From assembly GCF_003417535.1 (NCBI RefSeq), contig NZ_QVLS01000006.1, positions 286,776-350,775 on the forward strand: 64,000 bases of DNA, read 5' to 3'. The stretch is from Hydrogenophaga borbori. GTDB taxonomy: Bacteria > Pseudomonadota > Gammaproteobacteria > Burkholderiales > Burkholderiaceae_C. The translations under genes and the position numbers were made by a program. The notes under the pieces were generated by a model, which was not told the DNA's origin, searched no databases, and saw nothing but the letters and a program-made list of their open reading frames with translations. Below are positions 8,464 to 15,757 of the stretch, in pieces; the stretch's first letter is position 1, and each line of letters starts with the position of its first letter.

Positions 8464-9051
8464 TCAGGCCTGGCGCGCGGACGGGGCCAGCAGGCCCTGC
8501 GCGAGGGCGTCGATTTGTAGCTCACGGTTGCGGATCAGGGCTTCCAAACGCTGGCGCTCCTGCCGGGCGGCCTCGGCCAGATCGACCAGCAGGCGCTGGC
8601 GCGCCAGCCCGGGCACCGCGATGGGCATGTCTTCCAGCACCGGACGGCGGATGCTGAGCTGGTCCGTGCCCTCGGCGTTGTTGCGCAGGTAGCGCTGGCT
8701 GGGGGTGCGGTTGATGTGCCAGGCCAGGTACTCGGGCAGCAGGCCCTCGGCCTTGCAGCGCAGCACAAAGAAGTACTGCGCGCACACCGTGGCGGGCGGC
8801 GTCTGGCTCAGGCACACGGCGTAGTTGCGCGTGCCGCGCGCGGCAAACAGGATGTCGCCGTCGCGCAGCCAATCCGGCGGCTTGCCGCGGCCCAGGTCCG
8901 CGCGCGAAAGGTTGGCCCAGGCCACGTCGCCGTCGGGGGAGATGTCGCGCATCTGGATGACCCGGGCCTTGCCGTGCGCCGCCACCGGCACGCTGCCTCG
9001 GAAGGGGTGGCCCGCCCGCACCTCGGCCAGCGCTTTCAATGACGAAATCAT
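8464..9051 (-). CDS. Half-size HsdS-like specificity protein with a single recognition domain
   Basis: A 195-residue protein with one HsdS target-recognition lobe: SSLKALAEVRAGHPFRG at the N-terminus, the RDGDILFAARG strand typical of this fold, the PEYLAWHINRTPSQRYL segment, and a C-terminal helix rich in Arg, Gln and Leu (about 145-190). The second lobe of normal HsdS is missing, and the frame has no sign of truncation. Half-HsdS proteins can dimerise to build a symmetric specificity subunit, so this one might give HsdM a second, palindromic specificity. It is the first gene of the restriction-modification operon. The ATG overlaps the end of a TGATGCATCA palindrome; only a weak GAGA lies about 11-14 nt upstream, so the start is moderately certain. 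Confidence 0.78.
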   Translation of the reverse strand: MISSLKALAEVRAGHPFRGSVPVAAHGKARVIQMRDISPDGDVAWANLSRADLGRGKPPDWLRDGDILFAARGTRNYAVCLSQTPPATVCAQYFFVLRCKAEGLLPEYLAWHINRTPSQRYLRNNAEGTDQLSIRRPVLEDMPIAVPGLARQRLLVDLAEAARQERQRLEALIRNRELQIDALAQGLLAPSARQA

Positions 9052-9148
9052 GATGCATCAATCTCTGTGATGCGAAATTTTGCTTGCCCCTTTCGGTCGA
9101 GACAAGTAAGCTAAATGTGTTCATGCATCAAAACACATGATGCATGAA
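9051..9148. promoter_or_regulatory. Divergent control region with repeated TGATGCATCA-type palindromes
   Basis: This AT-richer gap separates the restriction-modification operon (minus) from the DUF3892-like gene (plus). TGATGCATCA at 9051-9060 is a perfect palindrome at the half-HsdS start codon, and TGATGCGA at 9068-9075 is a partial copy. At 9120-9148 TTCATGCATCA and TGATGCATGAA form perfect 11-bp arms around a 7-bp spacer. A plausible plus promoter is TTGCCC (9084-9089), 17 bp, TAAGCT (9107-9112). A plausible minus promoter is TTGTCT with CAAAAT (9105-9100 and 9082-9077), also 17 bp apart. Each would start just before one palindrome, as expected for a repressor acting on both genes. No regulator gene is evident next to it. 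Confidence 0.6.
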
Positions 9149-9164
9149 TAAGGGGAAGGACCAC

Positions 9165-9467
9165 ATGCGCGAATTCGAAATCAACTGCGCCAGCCGGCTC
9201 AACCGCCAGGGCGGGCACGAGCACATCACCCACCTGGGCCACATCGCCAACCACTGGCGGCTGTCGCTGGAATCCATGGTCCGGCGCATCGAGTCGGGGA
9301 CCGAGGGGTACTACCTGCTCGATCGAAAGACGGGCGAGCGCCTGCGCCTCGCGGTGGTGCGCGAGCCGGGCCACACGCCCTACCTGCGCACGCAGCGGGC
9401 GGACGGCTGGACCGACCACCTGCTCGCGCTGCCGGAATGCGGGCGAAGCTGTGCGCTGATCGGTTGA
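9165..9467 (+). CDS. DUF3892-like small protein
   Basis: A 100-residue protein matching my memory of DUF3892: an EINCA start, an HITHLGHIANHW block, a Trp-containing central helix (SLESMVRRIESG), the YYLLDRKTG strand, and a C-terminal YLRT...TDHLLALPEC signature with conserved Cys. The function of the family is unknown. The ATG at 9165 is preferred over one 21 bp upstream because AGGGGAAGGA (9151-9160) sits at ribosome-binding distance and the upstream ATG lies inside the inverted repeat. The gene diverges from the restriction-modification operon across shared palindromes, which hints at common control. It ends 6 bp from a convergent conserved gene. Confidence 0.72.
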   Translation: MREFEINCASRLNRQGGHEHITHLGHIANHWRLSLESMVRRIESGTEGYYLLDRKTGERLRLAVVREPGHTPYLRTQRADGWTDHLLALPECGRSCALIG

Positions 9468-9473
9468 GGCGGC

Positions 9474-9830
9474 TTACTGCAGCAGCCCGCCGGCCATGGC
9501 CCGCAGCTCGGGGCTCAGGTGCTCGGTCCAGCCCAGCTGCTCGGCCATGTGGCACACCACCCAGCGGGCCTCGGGGGGCGATAGCACGCTGTCGGGTTCT
9601 TCGCCCGCCAACTCGAGCAGGCCCTCCAGCACCTTGTCGATCACGTCGGGCTCGGTGATGCCGAGCTTGAACTGAACCTCCTGGGCGCGCGTGACGAGGG
9701 CGTTGGCCATGTCGTCGCAGACCTCGAAGCGGCGGGCGATGTGCTGGGCCAGCTGGGCGGCCCGCTGGCCCGGGCGCGTCTGCAGGCGAATGAAGCTCTC
9801 GGGTATGTGAATCTGGGAAGCGTCGTCCAT
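9474..9830 (-). CDS. Conserved protein of unknown function (helical, about 118 aa)
   Basis: Starting at the ATG at 9830 the product begins MDDASQIHIPESFI and has 118 residues, mostly helical, with no signal peptide or membrane segment. I recall similar short proteins from Comamonadaceae opening with an IxIPxSF motif and an H-I-A-x-R-x-E-C-D-D-like block, sometimes labelled as chaperone-related ATPases, but no Walker motif is visible and I do not endorse that label. In-frame upstream ATGs at 9842 and 9866 are possible starts; none has a clear ribosome-binding site. It diverges from the hemerythrin gene and converges on the DUF3892-like gene. Confidence 0.65.
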   Translation of the reverse strand: MDDASQIHIPESFIRLQTRPGQRAAQLAQHIARRFEVCDDMANALVTRAQEVQFKLGITEPDVIDKVLEGLLELAGEEPDSVLSPPEARWVVCHMAEQLGWTEHLSPELRAMAGGLLQ

Positions 9831-9978
9831 GGCGCGAATCATGTCGGAATCGGCGCACGCCGTCACGGCGCGCGCGCCGACGGCGGGGTCGGACCTGTCC
9901 GACGCGCGGGCTGGTGTCGCGCAGAGACGATCAAGTCACACGGAACCCTTTTGTCCCAAGCACCACCTCAACGCCCGC

Positions 9979-10476
9979 ATGACCCTCTTCGACGCCCTGC
10001 GCCAGAGCCACGAGCTGCAGCGCCGCCTGTGCCGCCGGCTCGTGCGCATCAAACCCCAGGACCGCGACACGGTGTTCCTCACCTTGAAGGTCGAGCTCGA
10101 GGCCCATGCCGCGGCCGAGGAACGCTTCCTGTACGTGCCGATGCTGATGACCAATCCTGGCCTCAGCGCCTCGCGCCACGCCCTGGCCGAGCACCACACC
10201 ATCGAAGAGCTGTGCGAGGACCTGAGCGTGCCCGACAAAGGCACGGCGGCCTGGCTGGCGACGGCGAAGCGGCTGAGCGACAAGGTGCACCACCACCTGC
10301 GCGAGGAGGAGCGCAAGTTCTTCCAGCTCGCGGGCAAGCTCATCAGCGACGCGGACAAGCTGACCCTGGGCCGCAGCTACCTCAAGGACCTGGTGCACAT
10401 GCGCCAGCACTACGCGCAGGCCTACAAGAGCCTGGCCGTGGACCGCCAGGGCGCGGTGGTGCCGGCCGCCAGCTGA
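9979..10476 (+). CDS. Hemerythrin HHE cation-binding domain protein
   Basis: A 165-residue four-helix protein. Histidine/glutamate ligands are spread as expected for a hemerythrin-like di-iron site: SHELQ near residue 10, ELEAHAAAEE in helix 2 (about 42-51), LAEHHTIEEL in helix 3, and HHHLREEER in helix 4. Such proteins bind O2, NO or iron, or sense redox state, in the cytoplasm. The ATG at 9979 is chosen because the hemerythrin domain starts right after it; an open frame continues 150 bp upstream but shows no family similarity. It is followed by a GC-rich hairpin and a DoxX gene. Confidence 0.85.
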   Translation: MTLFDALRQSHELQRRLCRRLVRIKPQDRDTVFLTLKVELEAHAAAEERFLYVPMLMTNPGLSASRHALAEHHTIEELCEDLSVPDKGTAAWLATAKRLSDKVHHHLREEERKFFQLAGKLISDADKLTLGRSYLKDLVHMRQHYAQAYKSLAVDRQGAVVPAAS

Positions 10477-10480
10477 GGCG

Positions 10481-10505
10481 GCGCGCGGCGGATCGCACCG
10501 CGCGC
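10481..10505 (+). terminator. GC-rich hairpin downstream of the hemerythrin gene
   Basis: GCGCGCGG (10481-10488) and CCGCGCGC (10498-10505) form a perfect 8-bp stem with a 9-nt loop, starting 4 nt after the hemerythrin stop codon. There is no T-run, so intrinsic termination is uncertain. Confidence 0.4.
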
Positions 10506-10593
10506 GGGGCGGGCGGGGGAAGCGTTCGGGCGTGGCATGCTCTGCCCCCTCGTCACTTGCGACGGTTTCTCCCCTCTCCCCCTCTCACTTGTC

Positions 10594-10992
10594 ATGAACG
10601 CTCTCAACGCCCTCTTCGATCAACCGCGTTTCGGTGTGCTGCTGCTGCGCTGGACGCTGGCCATCCTCATGCTGTTCCATGGCTGGGCCAAGATCACGGG
10701 CGGTGTCTCGGGCATCGTGGGCATGGTCAGCGCGCATGGGCTGCCGGGCTTCCTGGGCTACGCCGTGTACCTGGGCGAGGTGGTGGCGCCGCTGATGCTG
10801 CTGGTGGGTTTCTGGGTGGTGCCGGCGGCGCTGGTGGTCGCCATCAACATGGTGGTGGCGCTGGTGCTGGTGCATTCGGGTCACTTCCTGGGCCTGGCCA
10901 GCAGCGGCGGCTGGCGCCTGGAACTGCAGGCCTTCTTTCTCGTGAGCGCGCTGGTGGTGGCGTTCACGCACCGGCTCGGGCCGCAGCGCTGA
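10594..10992 (+). CDS. DoxX family membrane protein
   Basis: A 132-residue integral membrane protein with four predicted transmembrane helices. It carries the DoxX pattern of a first helix ending in LMLFHGWAKITGG, a GLPGFLGYAVYLGEVVAPLMLL second block, and a VAINMVVALVLVHSGHF third helix. DoxX proteins are small inner-membrane proteins linked in other bacteria to redox or thiol stress; the biochemical role here is unknown. The ATG at 10594 follows a pyrimidine-rich stretch with no strong ribosome-binding site; an upstream in-frame ATG at 10537 would add 19 non-conserved residues. A TetR gene follows about 90 bp downstream. Confidence 0.83.
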   Translation: MNALNALFDQPRFGVLLLRWTLAILMLFHGWAKITGGVSGIVGMVSAHGLPGFLGYAVYLGEVVAPLMLLVGFWVVPAALVVAINMVVALVLVHSGHFLGLASSGGWRLELQAFFLVSALVVAFTHRLGPQR

Positions 10993-11081
10993 GCCGCCGT
11001 GGCGGGCCCGCGGGTGCCGCGCCCGCCGCGCAGAAAGCCCGGCCGATAATCCGGCGCACCGCACCCGCACCGCCGACCACG

Positions 11082-11732
11082 ATGCCCGCCCCACGCCGCG
11101 CCGCCGCCCCCAGCCACCCCGACGCCGACAGCAGCGCGGCCCGCGCGGCCATCCTCGCGGCGGCCCGCGCGGAGTTTTCCGCCAAGGGCCTGACGGGCGC
11201 GCGCGTCAACGAGATCGCGGCGCGCGCAGGCGTCAACAAGCAGCTCATCTACTACTACTTCGGCAGCAAGGAAGACCTGTACCGCACGGCGCTGGAGGTG
11301 GTCTACACCGAGATCCGGACGCAGGAGCGCAGCCTGAACCTGGGCGACATGAAGCCCGAGGAGGCCATGGCCGCCCTCATCGGCTTCTCCTTCGACTACC
11401 TGGCGCAGCACCCCGACTTCATCGGCCTGCTCAACCACGAGAACGCGCAGGGCGCGCCCCACGTGCGCGACTCCAGCGCCATCCGCGACACCAACTCGCC
11501 CCTGATCGAGCTGATCGCCAAGACCCTGGCGCGCGGCATCCGGGCCAAGGTGTTTCGCCGCGGCATCGACCCGGTGGAGTTGTACATCTCGGTCGCGGGC
11601 ATGTCGTACTTCTTCTTCTCCAACCGCCTCACCCTGGCCTCGATCTTCGACCGCGAGCTGCAGTCCGAGGCCGCGGTCAGCGCCTACCGCGCGCACGTCG
11701 TGGCCTTCGCCATGGCCGGCCTGCGCGTCTGA
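11082..11732 (+). CDS. TetR/AcrR family transcriptional regulator
   Basis: A 216-residue TetR protein. The DNA-binding domain (about residues 18-70) shows ILAAARAEFSAKGLTG, then EIAARAGVNKQLIYYYFGSKEDLY, the standard helix-turn-helix with YYYF recognition helix. The C-terminal half is the ligand-binding/dimerisation part and is not assignable to a specific inducer. The ATG at 11082 is preceded by GATAAT at 11045-11050, a possible -10 element. Immediately downstream lies TCAACC-AAAC-GGTTGA overlapping the promoter of the ten-gene catabolic operon, so this protein is the probable repressor of that operon. Confidence 0.9.
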   Translation: MPAPRRAAAPSHPDADSSAARAAILAAARAEFSAKGLTGARVNEIAARAGVNKQLIYYYFGSKEDLYRTALEVVYTEIRTQERSLNLGDMKPEEAMAALIGFSFDYLAQHPDFIGLLNHENAQGAPHVRDSSAIRDTNSPLIELIAKTLARGIRAKVFRRGIDPVELYISVAGMSYFFFSNRLTLASIFDRELQSEAAVSAYRAHVVAFAMAGLRV

Positions 11733-11789
11733 TCCGGCAGGCCATCGCCGGGGGCGGGCGTCCATGCTCGCATACCCCAACCCCAGATT

Positions 11790-11830
11790 TCAACCAAACG
11801 GTTGACGCCACCGAAGCGCGCCCATATGCT
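11790..11830 (+). promoter_or_regulatory. Sigma70-type promoter overlapped by a TetR-type operator
   Basis: TCAACC (11790-11795), spacer AAAC, GGTTGA (11800-11805) is a perfect inverted repeat of the size TetR proteins bind. Its right arm overlaps TTGACG (11802-11807), which is followed after exactly 17 bp by TATGCT (11825-11830), a good -35/-10 pair. The start codon of the first operon gene is 31 bp beyond. The arrangement fits repression by the TetR protein encoded just upstream. Confidence 0.7.
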
Positions 11831-11861
11831 CATTCCATCGAGTTTGAGAAAGGGCGATTCC

Positions 11862-12941
11862 ATGCACAGCCAGCCATCCGGGGGAACGCCCCAGCACCGT
11901 GTCGCGCTGCTGGACCCGGCGCAGCTGCCCGAGCGCTTCGAGTCGGTCGAGGCGCTGGAGGAGTTCCTGTCGCGGCCCAGCCAGGCCCTGATCGACGACC
12001 TCGCGCAGGTGGACGGCGACCTCATGATCCTGGGCGTGGCCGGCAAGATGGGGCCCACGCTCGCGCGCCTGGCCAAGAACGCCGCGCCGCACAAGCGCGT
12101 GATCGGCGTGGCGCGCTTCAGCGACCCCGAGGTGCGCCAGCGCCTGGAGGCCTGGGGCATCGAGACCATCACGGCCAACCTGCTGGACCGCGCCGCCATC
12201 GAGGCCCTGCCGCGCGTGCCCAACATCGTCTTCGCGGCCGGCCACAAGTTCGGGGCCAAGGACAACCAGGCCCTGACCTGGGCCATGAACACGCACGTGC
12301 CGGCCCTGGTGGCCGACACCTTCCGCGGCGCGCGCATCGTGGGCTTTTCCACCGGCAACATCTACCCGCTCACCACCGTGGGGCGCCAGGGCGCCAGCGA
12401 GAAGACGCCGCCCGCGCCCCTGGGCGAGTACGCGCAGTCCTGCATCGGGCGCGAGCGCATGTTCGAGTACTTCTCGGCCCAGCACGGCTCGCCCGGGCGC
12501 CTGTTCCGCCTGAACTACGCCATCGACATGCGCTACGGCGTGCTGTACGACATCGCCTCCAAGGTGCACCGCGGCGAGGCCGTGGACGTGACCATGGGCC
12601 ACGTGAACGTGATCTGGCAGGGCGACGCCAACGCGCAGGTGCTGCGGTCCCTGCGCCACTGCACGGTGCCGGCCACGCCGATCAACTGCACCGGGCCCGA
12701 GACCCTGTCGGTGCGCTGGCTGGTGGACGAGTTCGCGGCGCGCCTGGGCGTGCCGGCCCGCGTGGTCGGCCAGGAAGCGGGCACCGCCCTGCTGTCGGAC
12801 ACCACGCTGGCCTGCCGCCTGTTCGGCTACCCGCTGGTGCCGCTGGGCGCCATGCTCGACTGGGTGGCCGACTGGGTGAAGCGCGAACAGCCCGCCTTCA
12901 ACAAGCCGACCAAGTTCGAGGTCAGGGATGGCGCCTTCTGA
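11862..12941 (+). CDS. NAD(P)-binding epimerase/dehydratase-like protein, atypical active site
   Basis: A 359-residue extended-SDR-like protein. The Rossmann core is visible as LMILGVAGKMGPTLARLA (glycine motif GxxGxxG variant), with VFAAGHK as the strand ending the cofactor fold and FSTGNIYP holding the usual catalytic Ser/Thr region. The expected YxxxK reads YAQSC, so the catalytic lysine is replaced by cysteine. It may be a non-classical enzyme or act on an unusual sugar derivative. The ATG at 11862 has GAAAGGG upstream. It heads the ten-gene operon and overlaps the next gene by 14 bp. Co-occurrence with a DHDPS-like lyase and an enolase-superfamily protein suggests sugar-acid metabolism, but that is inference. 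Confidence 0.75.
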   Translation: MHSQPSGGTPQHRVALLDPAQLPERFESVEALEEFLSRPSQALIDDLAQVDGDLMILGVAGKMGPTLARLAKNAAPHKRVIGVARFSDPEVRQRLEAWGIETITANLLDRAAIEALPRVPNIVFAAGHKFGAKDNQALTWAMNTHVPALVADTFRGARIVGFSTGNIYPLTTVGRQGASEKTPPAPLGEYAQSCIGRERMFEYFSAQHGSPGRLFRLNYAIDMRYGVLYDIASKVHRGEAVDVTMGHVNVIWQGDANAQVLRSLRHCTVPATPINCTGPETLSVRWLVDEFAARLGVPARVVGQEAGTALLSDTTLACRLFGYPLVPLGAMLDWVADWVKREQPAFNKPTKFEVRDGAF

Positions 12942-13764
12942 GGCCCTGACCCTGGTCGTCCTGGGCCCGGCCGACGCGCCGGATGGCCTGGCCTTGTCGG
13001 AGGCGGCGGGCTGGAACCAGACCGCCGAGGACTGGCGCCTGTTCGTGCGCCAGGGCCGGGTTTTTGGCCTGCGCGAGCAGGAGGCGAACCGCCTGGTCGC
13101 CACCGCGGCCGCGCTGCCCTACGCCGGGGGCCTGGGCTGGATCTCCATGGTGCTGGTCGCGCCCGAGTGGCGCCACCAGGGCCTGGCCACCCAGCTCATG
13201 CAGCACTGCATCGCCCATCTGCGCGCGCTGGACGCGACGCCGGTGCTGGACGCCACACCGGCCGGTCAACCGGCCTATGCGCGCCTGGGCTTCGAGGCCG
13301 GCTTCGCGCTGGCGCGCTGGGAAGGCGTGTTGGCGGCCGCGCCGCCGGCGCCGGGCACCGGCCTGGCCGACGCGATCACCATCGCGCGCCTCGACGCGCT
13401 GGCCAATGGCTGCGATCGCGGCGTGCTGCTGATCGACTTCCTGCGCCGCCCCGGCACGCGCGCCTGGGTCGAGCCGGACGGCCATGGCTTCGCGCTGGCC
13501 CGCCAGGGCCTGCGCGCCACGCAGCTGGGGCCGCTGGTGGCGTGCGACGAGGCGTCGGCCCTGTCGCTGCTGCAGCGCGCGCTGGCCGATCTGCGCGGCT
13601 CCGTGTTCCTCGACGTGCCCGAGCGCTGGAGCGCGCTGACGGCCTGGCTGCAGCACAACGGCTTCGCCCGCCAGCGCGGCTTCGCGCGCATGGCGCTCGG
13701 CGCCGCCCCCATCGCTGACGTCCACCACCGGCTGTTCGTCGTCGCCGGTCCCGAATTTGGATGA
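12928..13764 (+). CDS. GNAT family N-acetyltransferase (two-lobe type)
   Basis: A 278-residue protein with an N-terminal GNAT domain. The acetyl-CoA-binding motif is WISMVLVAPEWRHQGLATQL (about residues 71-90), followed by LDATPAGQPAYARLGF, typical of the YitH/YitI-like branch. A second lobe of about 130 residues (from IARLDALANGCDRGVL) resembles the C-terminal acetyltransferase-like domain of the same branch. It overlaps the epimerase-like gene by 14 bp, so translation is coupled. The substrate may be the amino or hydroxyl group of the compound the operon degrades; this is not shown by sequence. Confidence 0.82.
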   Translation: MAPSEALTLVVLGPADAPDGLALSEAAGWNQTAEDWRLFVRQGRVFGLREQEANRLVATAAALPYAGGLGWISMVLVAPEWRHQGLATQLMQHCIAHLRALDATPVLDATPAGQPAYARLGFEAGFALARWEGVLAAAPPAPGTGLADAITIARLDALANGCDRGVLLIDFLRRPGTRAWVEPDGHGFALARQGLRATQLGPLVACDEASALSLLQRALADLRGSVFLDVPERWSALTAWLQHNGFARQRGFARMALGAAPIADVHHRLFVVAGPEFG

Positions 13765-13771
13765 GTCCCAT

Positions 13772-13825
13772 GAGCCCCACCCGATCGCCCGAAGGGGCTC
13801 GCACCGCAGTGCACCGCACGGAGGT
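13772..13825 (+). repeat. Hairpin plus Shine-Dalgarno leader repeat, copy 1
   Basis: GAGCCCC (13772-13778) and GGGGCTC (13794-13800) form a perfect 7-bp stem, followed by a CCGCAGTGC block and GGAGGT (13820-13825), the ribosome-binding site for the GTG at 13832. A near-identical module precedes the amidase gene (19915-19970), and a degenerate one precedes metW (60569-60603). Confidence 0.75.
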
Positions 13826-13831
13826 TACCCA

Positions 13832-14896
13832 GTGAGCCTGAGCGCCACCCAAGTCCAACACACCCGGGCGCTGCTGCAGCGCGGCCTGGCCATCCCGGCC
13901 CATCCACTGGCGCTGAACGCGCAACGCCAGCTCGACGTGCGCCGCCAGCGCGCGCTCAGCCGCTACTACCTCGACGCTGGCGCGGGCGGCCTGGCCGTGG
14001 GCGTGCACACCACGCAGTTCGCGATCCGCGAGGTCGGCCTGTTCGAGGAGGTGCTGCGCCTGGCGATCGGCACCGCGCGGGACTGGGTGCCGGCCAGCCG
14101 CCCGCTGGCCATGGTGGCCGGCGTCTGCGGCCGCACCGAACAGGCCGTGGCCGAAGCCCGCCTGGCCCAGGGCCTGGGCTACAACGCCGGCCTGCTGAGC
14201 CTGGCCGCCATGAAGGGCCAGAGCGAAGACGCCCTGATCGCCCACTGCGAGGCCGTGGCGCAGGAGATCCCGCTGGTGGGCTTCTACCTCCAGCCCGCCG
14301 TGGGTGGCATGGACCTGAGCGCCGCCTTCTGGGCGCGCTTCGCCGCCATCCCCAACGTGGTGGCAATCAAGGTCGCGCCCTTCCACCGCTACCGCACGCT
14401 CGACGTGGTGCGCGGCCTGGTCGAAGCGCGCGCCGAAGACCGCGTGACGCTCTACACCGGCAACGACGACCACATCGTGCTCGACCTGGTGACCCCCTTC
14501 ACCGTGCAGCGCGACGGCCAGCCGGTGACCGTGCGCTTTCGCGGCGGCCTGCTCGGCCACTGGTCGGTCTGGACCTCGGGCGCGGTGCGCTTGCTCGAGC
14601 AATGCCAGGCGGCGGCGCGCGAGCCGGCGGTCTCGGCCGAGATGCTGGCGCTGGACAGCCGCGTCACCGACTGCAACAGCGCATTCTTCGACGTCGCCAA
14701 CAACTTCCACGGCTGCATCGCCGGCTGCCACGAGGTGCTGCGCCGCCAGGGCCTGCTCGAAGGCACCTGGTGCCTGGACCCCAACGAGGGCCTAAGCCCC
14801 GGGCAGAAAGAAGCCATCGACCGCGTCTGCGCCCAGCACGCCGACCTGGCCGACGACGCCTTCGTGGCCGAGGGGCTGAGCCGCTGGCTCGCCTGA
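13832..14896 (+). CDS. Dihydrodipicolinate synthase-family aldolase/lyase
   Basis: A 354-residue member of the DHDPS/N-acetylneuraminate lyase superfamily, (beta/alpha)8 barrel class I aldolases. Family features include LDAGAGGLAVGVHTTQF near the N-terminus, the VGFYLQPA strand in the place of the usual Y-x-x-P region, and VVAIKVAPF, whose Lys is the likely Schiff-base residue. The C-terminal third is longer than classical DapA (about 290 residues). The frame also opens earlier, but GTG 13832 has GGAGGT at the right distance, supplied by the leader repeat. Neighbours suggest cleavage or dehydration of a keto-sugar acid rather than lysine biosynthesis. Confidence 0.82.
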   Translation: MSLSATQVQHTRALLQRGLAIPAHPLALNAQRQLDVRRQRALSRYYLDAGAGGLAVGVHTTQFAIREVGLFEEVLRLAIGTARDWVPASRPLAMVAGVCGRTEQAVAEARLAQGLGYNAGLLSLAAMKGQSEDALIAHCEAVAQEIPLVGFYLQPAVGGMDLSAAFWARFAAIPNVVAIKVAPFHRYRTLDVVRGLVEARAEDRVTLYTGNDDHIVLDLVTPFTVQRDGQPVTVRFRGGLLGHWSVWTSGAVRLLEQCQAAAREPAVSAEMLALDSRVTDCNSAFFDVANNFHGCIAGCHEVLRRQGLLEGTWCLDPNEGLSPGQKEAIDRVCAQHADLADDAFVAEGLSRWLA

Positions 14897-14919
14897 CGGC
14901 CGCGCCCACAGGAGCACCC

Positions 14920-15696
14920 ATGAACCAGAACAAGGCCCTGCGCTGGACCCTTCACTACCTGCCCGCCATCGGCCTGTTCGCGGGCTTCATCCTGCTGTGG
15001 CAACTGGCGGTGTCGGTGTTCGGCATTCGCGAGTACCTGCTGCCCGGTCCCTATGCCGTGTGGCAGTCCATGCTCAGCGACGAGATCCCCTGGCTCAGCC
15101 ACGCCTGGATCACGGGCGTGGAGATCCTCGGCGCCTTTCTGCTGGCCGGCGTGGCCGGCGTGGCGCTGGGCATGGCCATCGCGTGGTCGCAGGGCATCTC
15201 GCGCGCGCTCACCCCCTTCCTGGTGTTCGTGAACACCCTGCCCAAGGTGGCGATCGCGCCGCTGTTCCTCATGTGGCTGGGCTACGGCATCCTGCCCAAC
15301 ATGCTGATCGGCGCGCTCATCGGCTTCTTCCCGGTGGTCATCAACACCGCCGTGGGCCTGACCCAGATCGACCAGGACCTGGTGGACCTGGGCCGCGTGT
15401 TCAGCGCGCCCAAGTGGAAGGTGTTCCTGAAGATCCGCATCCCCAACGCCTACCCCTACATCCTGAGCGCGCTCAAGGTCACCGCCACTTCGGCGGTGGT
15501 GGGCGCCGTGGTGGGCGAGTTCGTGGCCTCGCAGAAGGGCCTGGGCTACGTGATCATCACCACGCAAAGCAGCATGAACACGCCGGCCGCCTTCGCCGCG
15601 CTGGTGTGGATCTCCGTGCTCGGCCTGCTGCTGTATGGCCTGGTGGCCCTGCTGTCGCGCCTGCTCGCGCCCTGGGCCGAAGAGGCGCCGCGCTGA
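14920..15696 (+). CDS. ABC transporter permease (NMT1/TauT-like importer)
   Basis: A 258-residue inner-membrane permease with about six helices and the BPD_transp_1 EAA-type loop (DLGRVFSAPKWKVFLKIRIPNAYPY, roughly residues 157-180) that contacts the ATPase. It belongs to the SsuC/TauC/ThiX-like group. AGGAG sits 5-9 nt before the ATG. It is followed by the substrate-binding protein and ATPase genes of the same importer, so a complete three-gene ABC system lies inside the operon. Confidence 0.92.
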   Translation: MNQNKALRWTLHYLPAIGLFAGFILLWQLAVSVFGIREYLLPGPYAVWQSMLSDEIPWLSHAWITGVEILGAFLLAGVAGVALGMAIAWSQGISRALTPFLVFVNTLPKVAIAPLFLMWLGYGILPNMLIGALIGFFPVVINTAVGLTQIDQDLVDLGRVFSAPKWKVFLKIRIPNAYPYILSALKVTATSAVVGAVVGEFVASQKGLGYVIITTQSSMNTPAAFAALVWISVLGLLLYGLVALLSRLLAPWAEEAPR

Positions 15697-15757
15697 GCGC
15701 ATCCCACTGTCCAGATCCCCGTCCGCCCCCCACCCCGTCCTCCGAAAGGAACACACC

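Noticed and set aside
8522..9124. Longer alternative start for the half-size HsdS gene
   Set aside because: The upstream ATG at 9124 is in a different frame from the HsdS-like motifs and gives an Arg/Pro/Gly-rich shadow product after about 30 residues.
15697..15757. Thiamine (TPP) riboswitch before the NMT1/THI5-type binding protein
   Set aside because: The 61-bp gap lacks THI-box motifs and is too short; the family name alone does not imply thiamine control.
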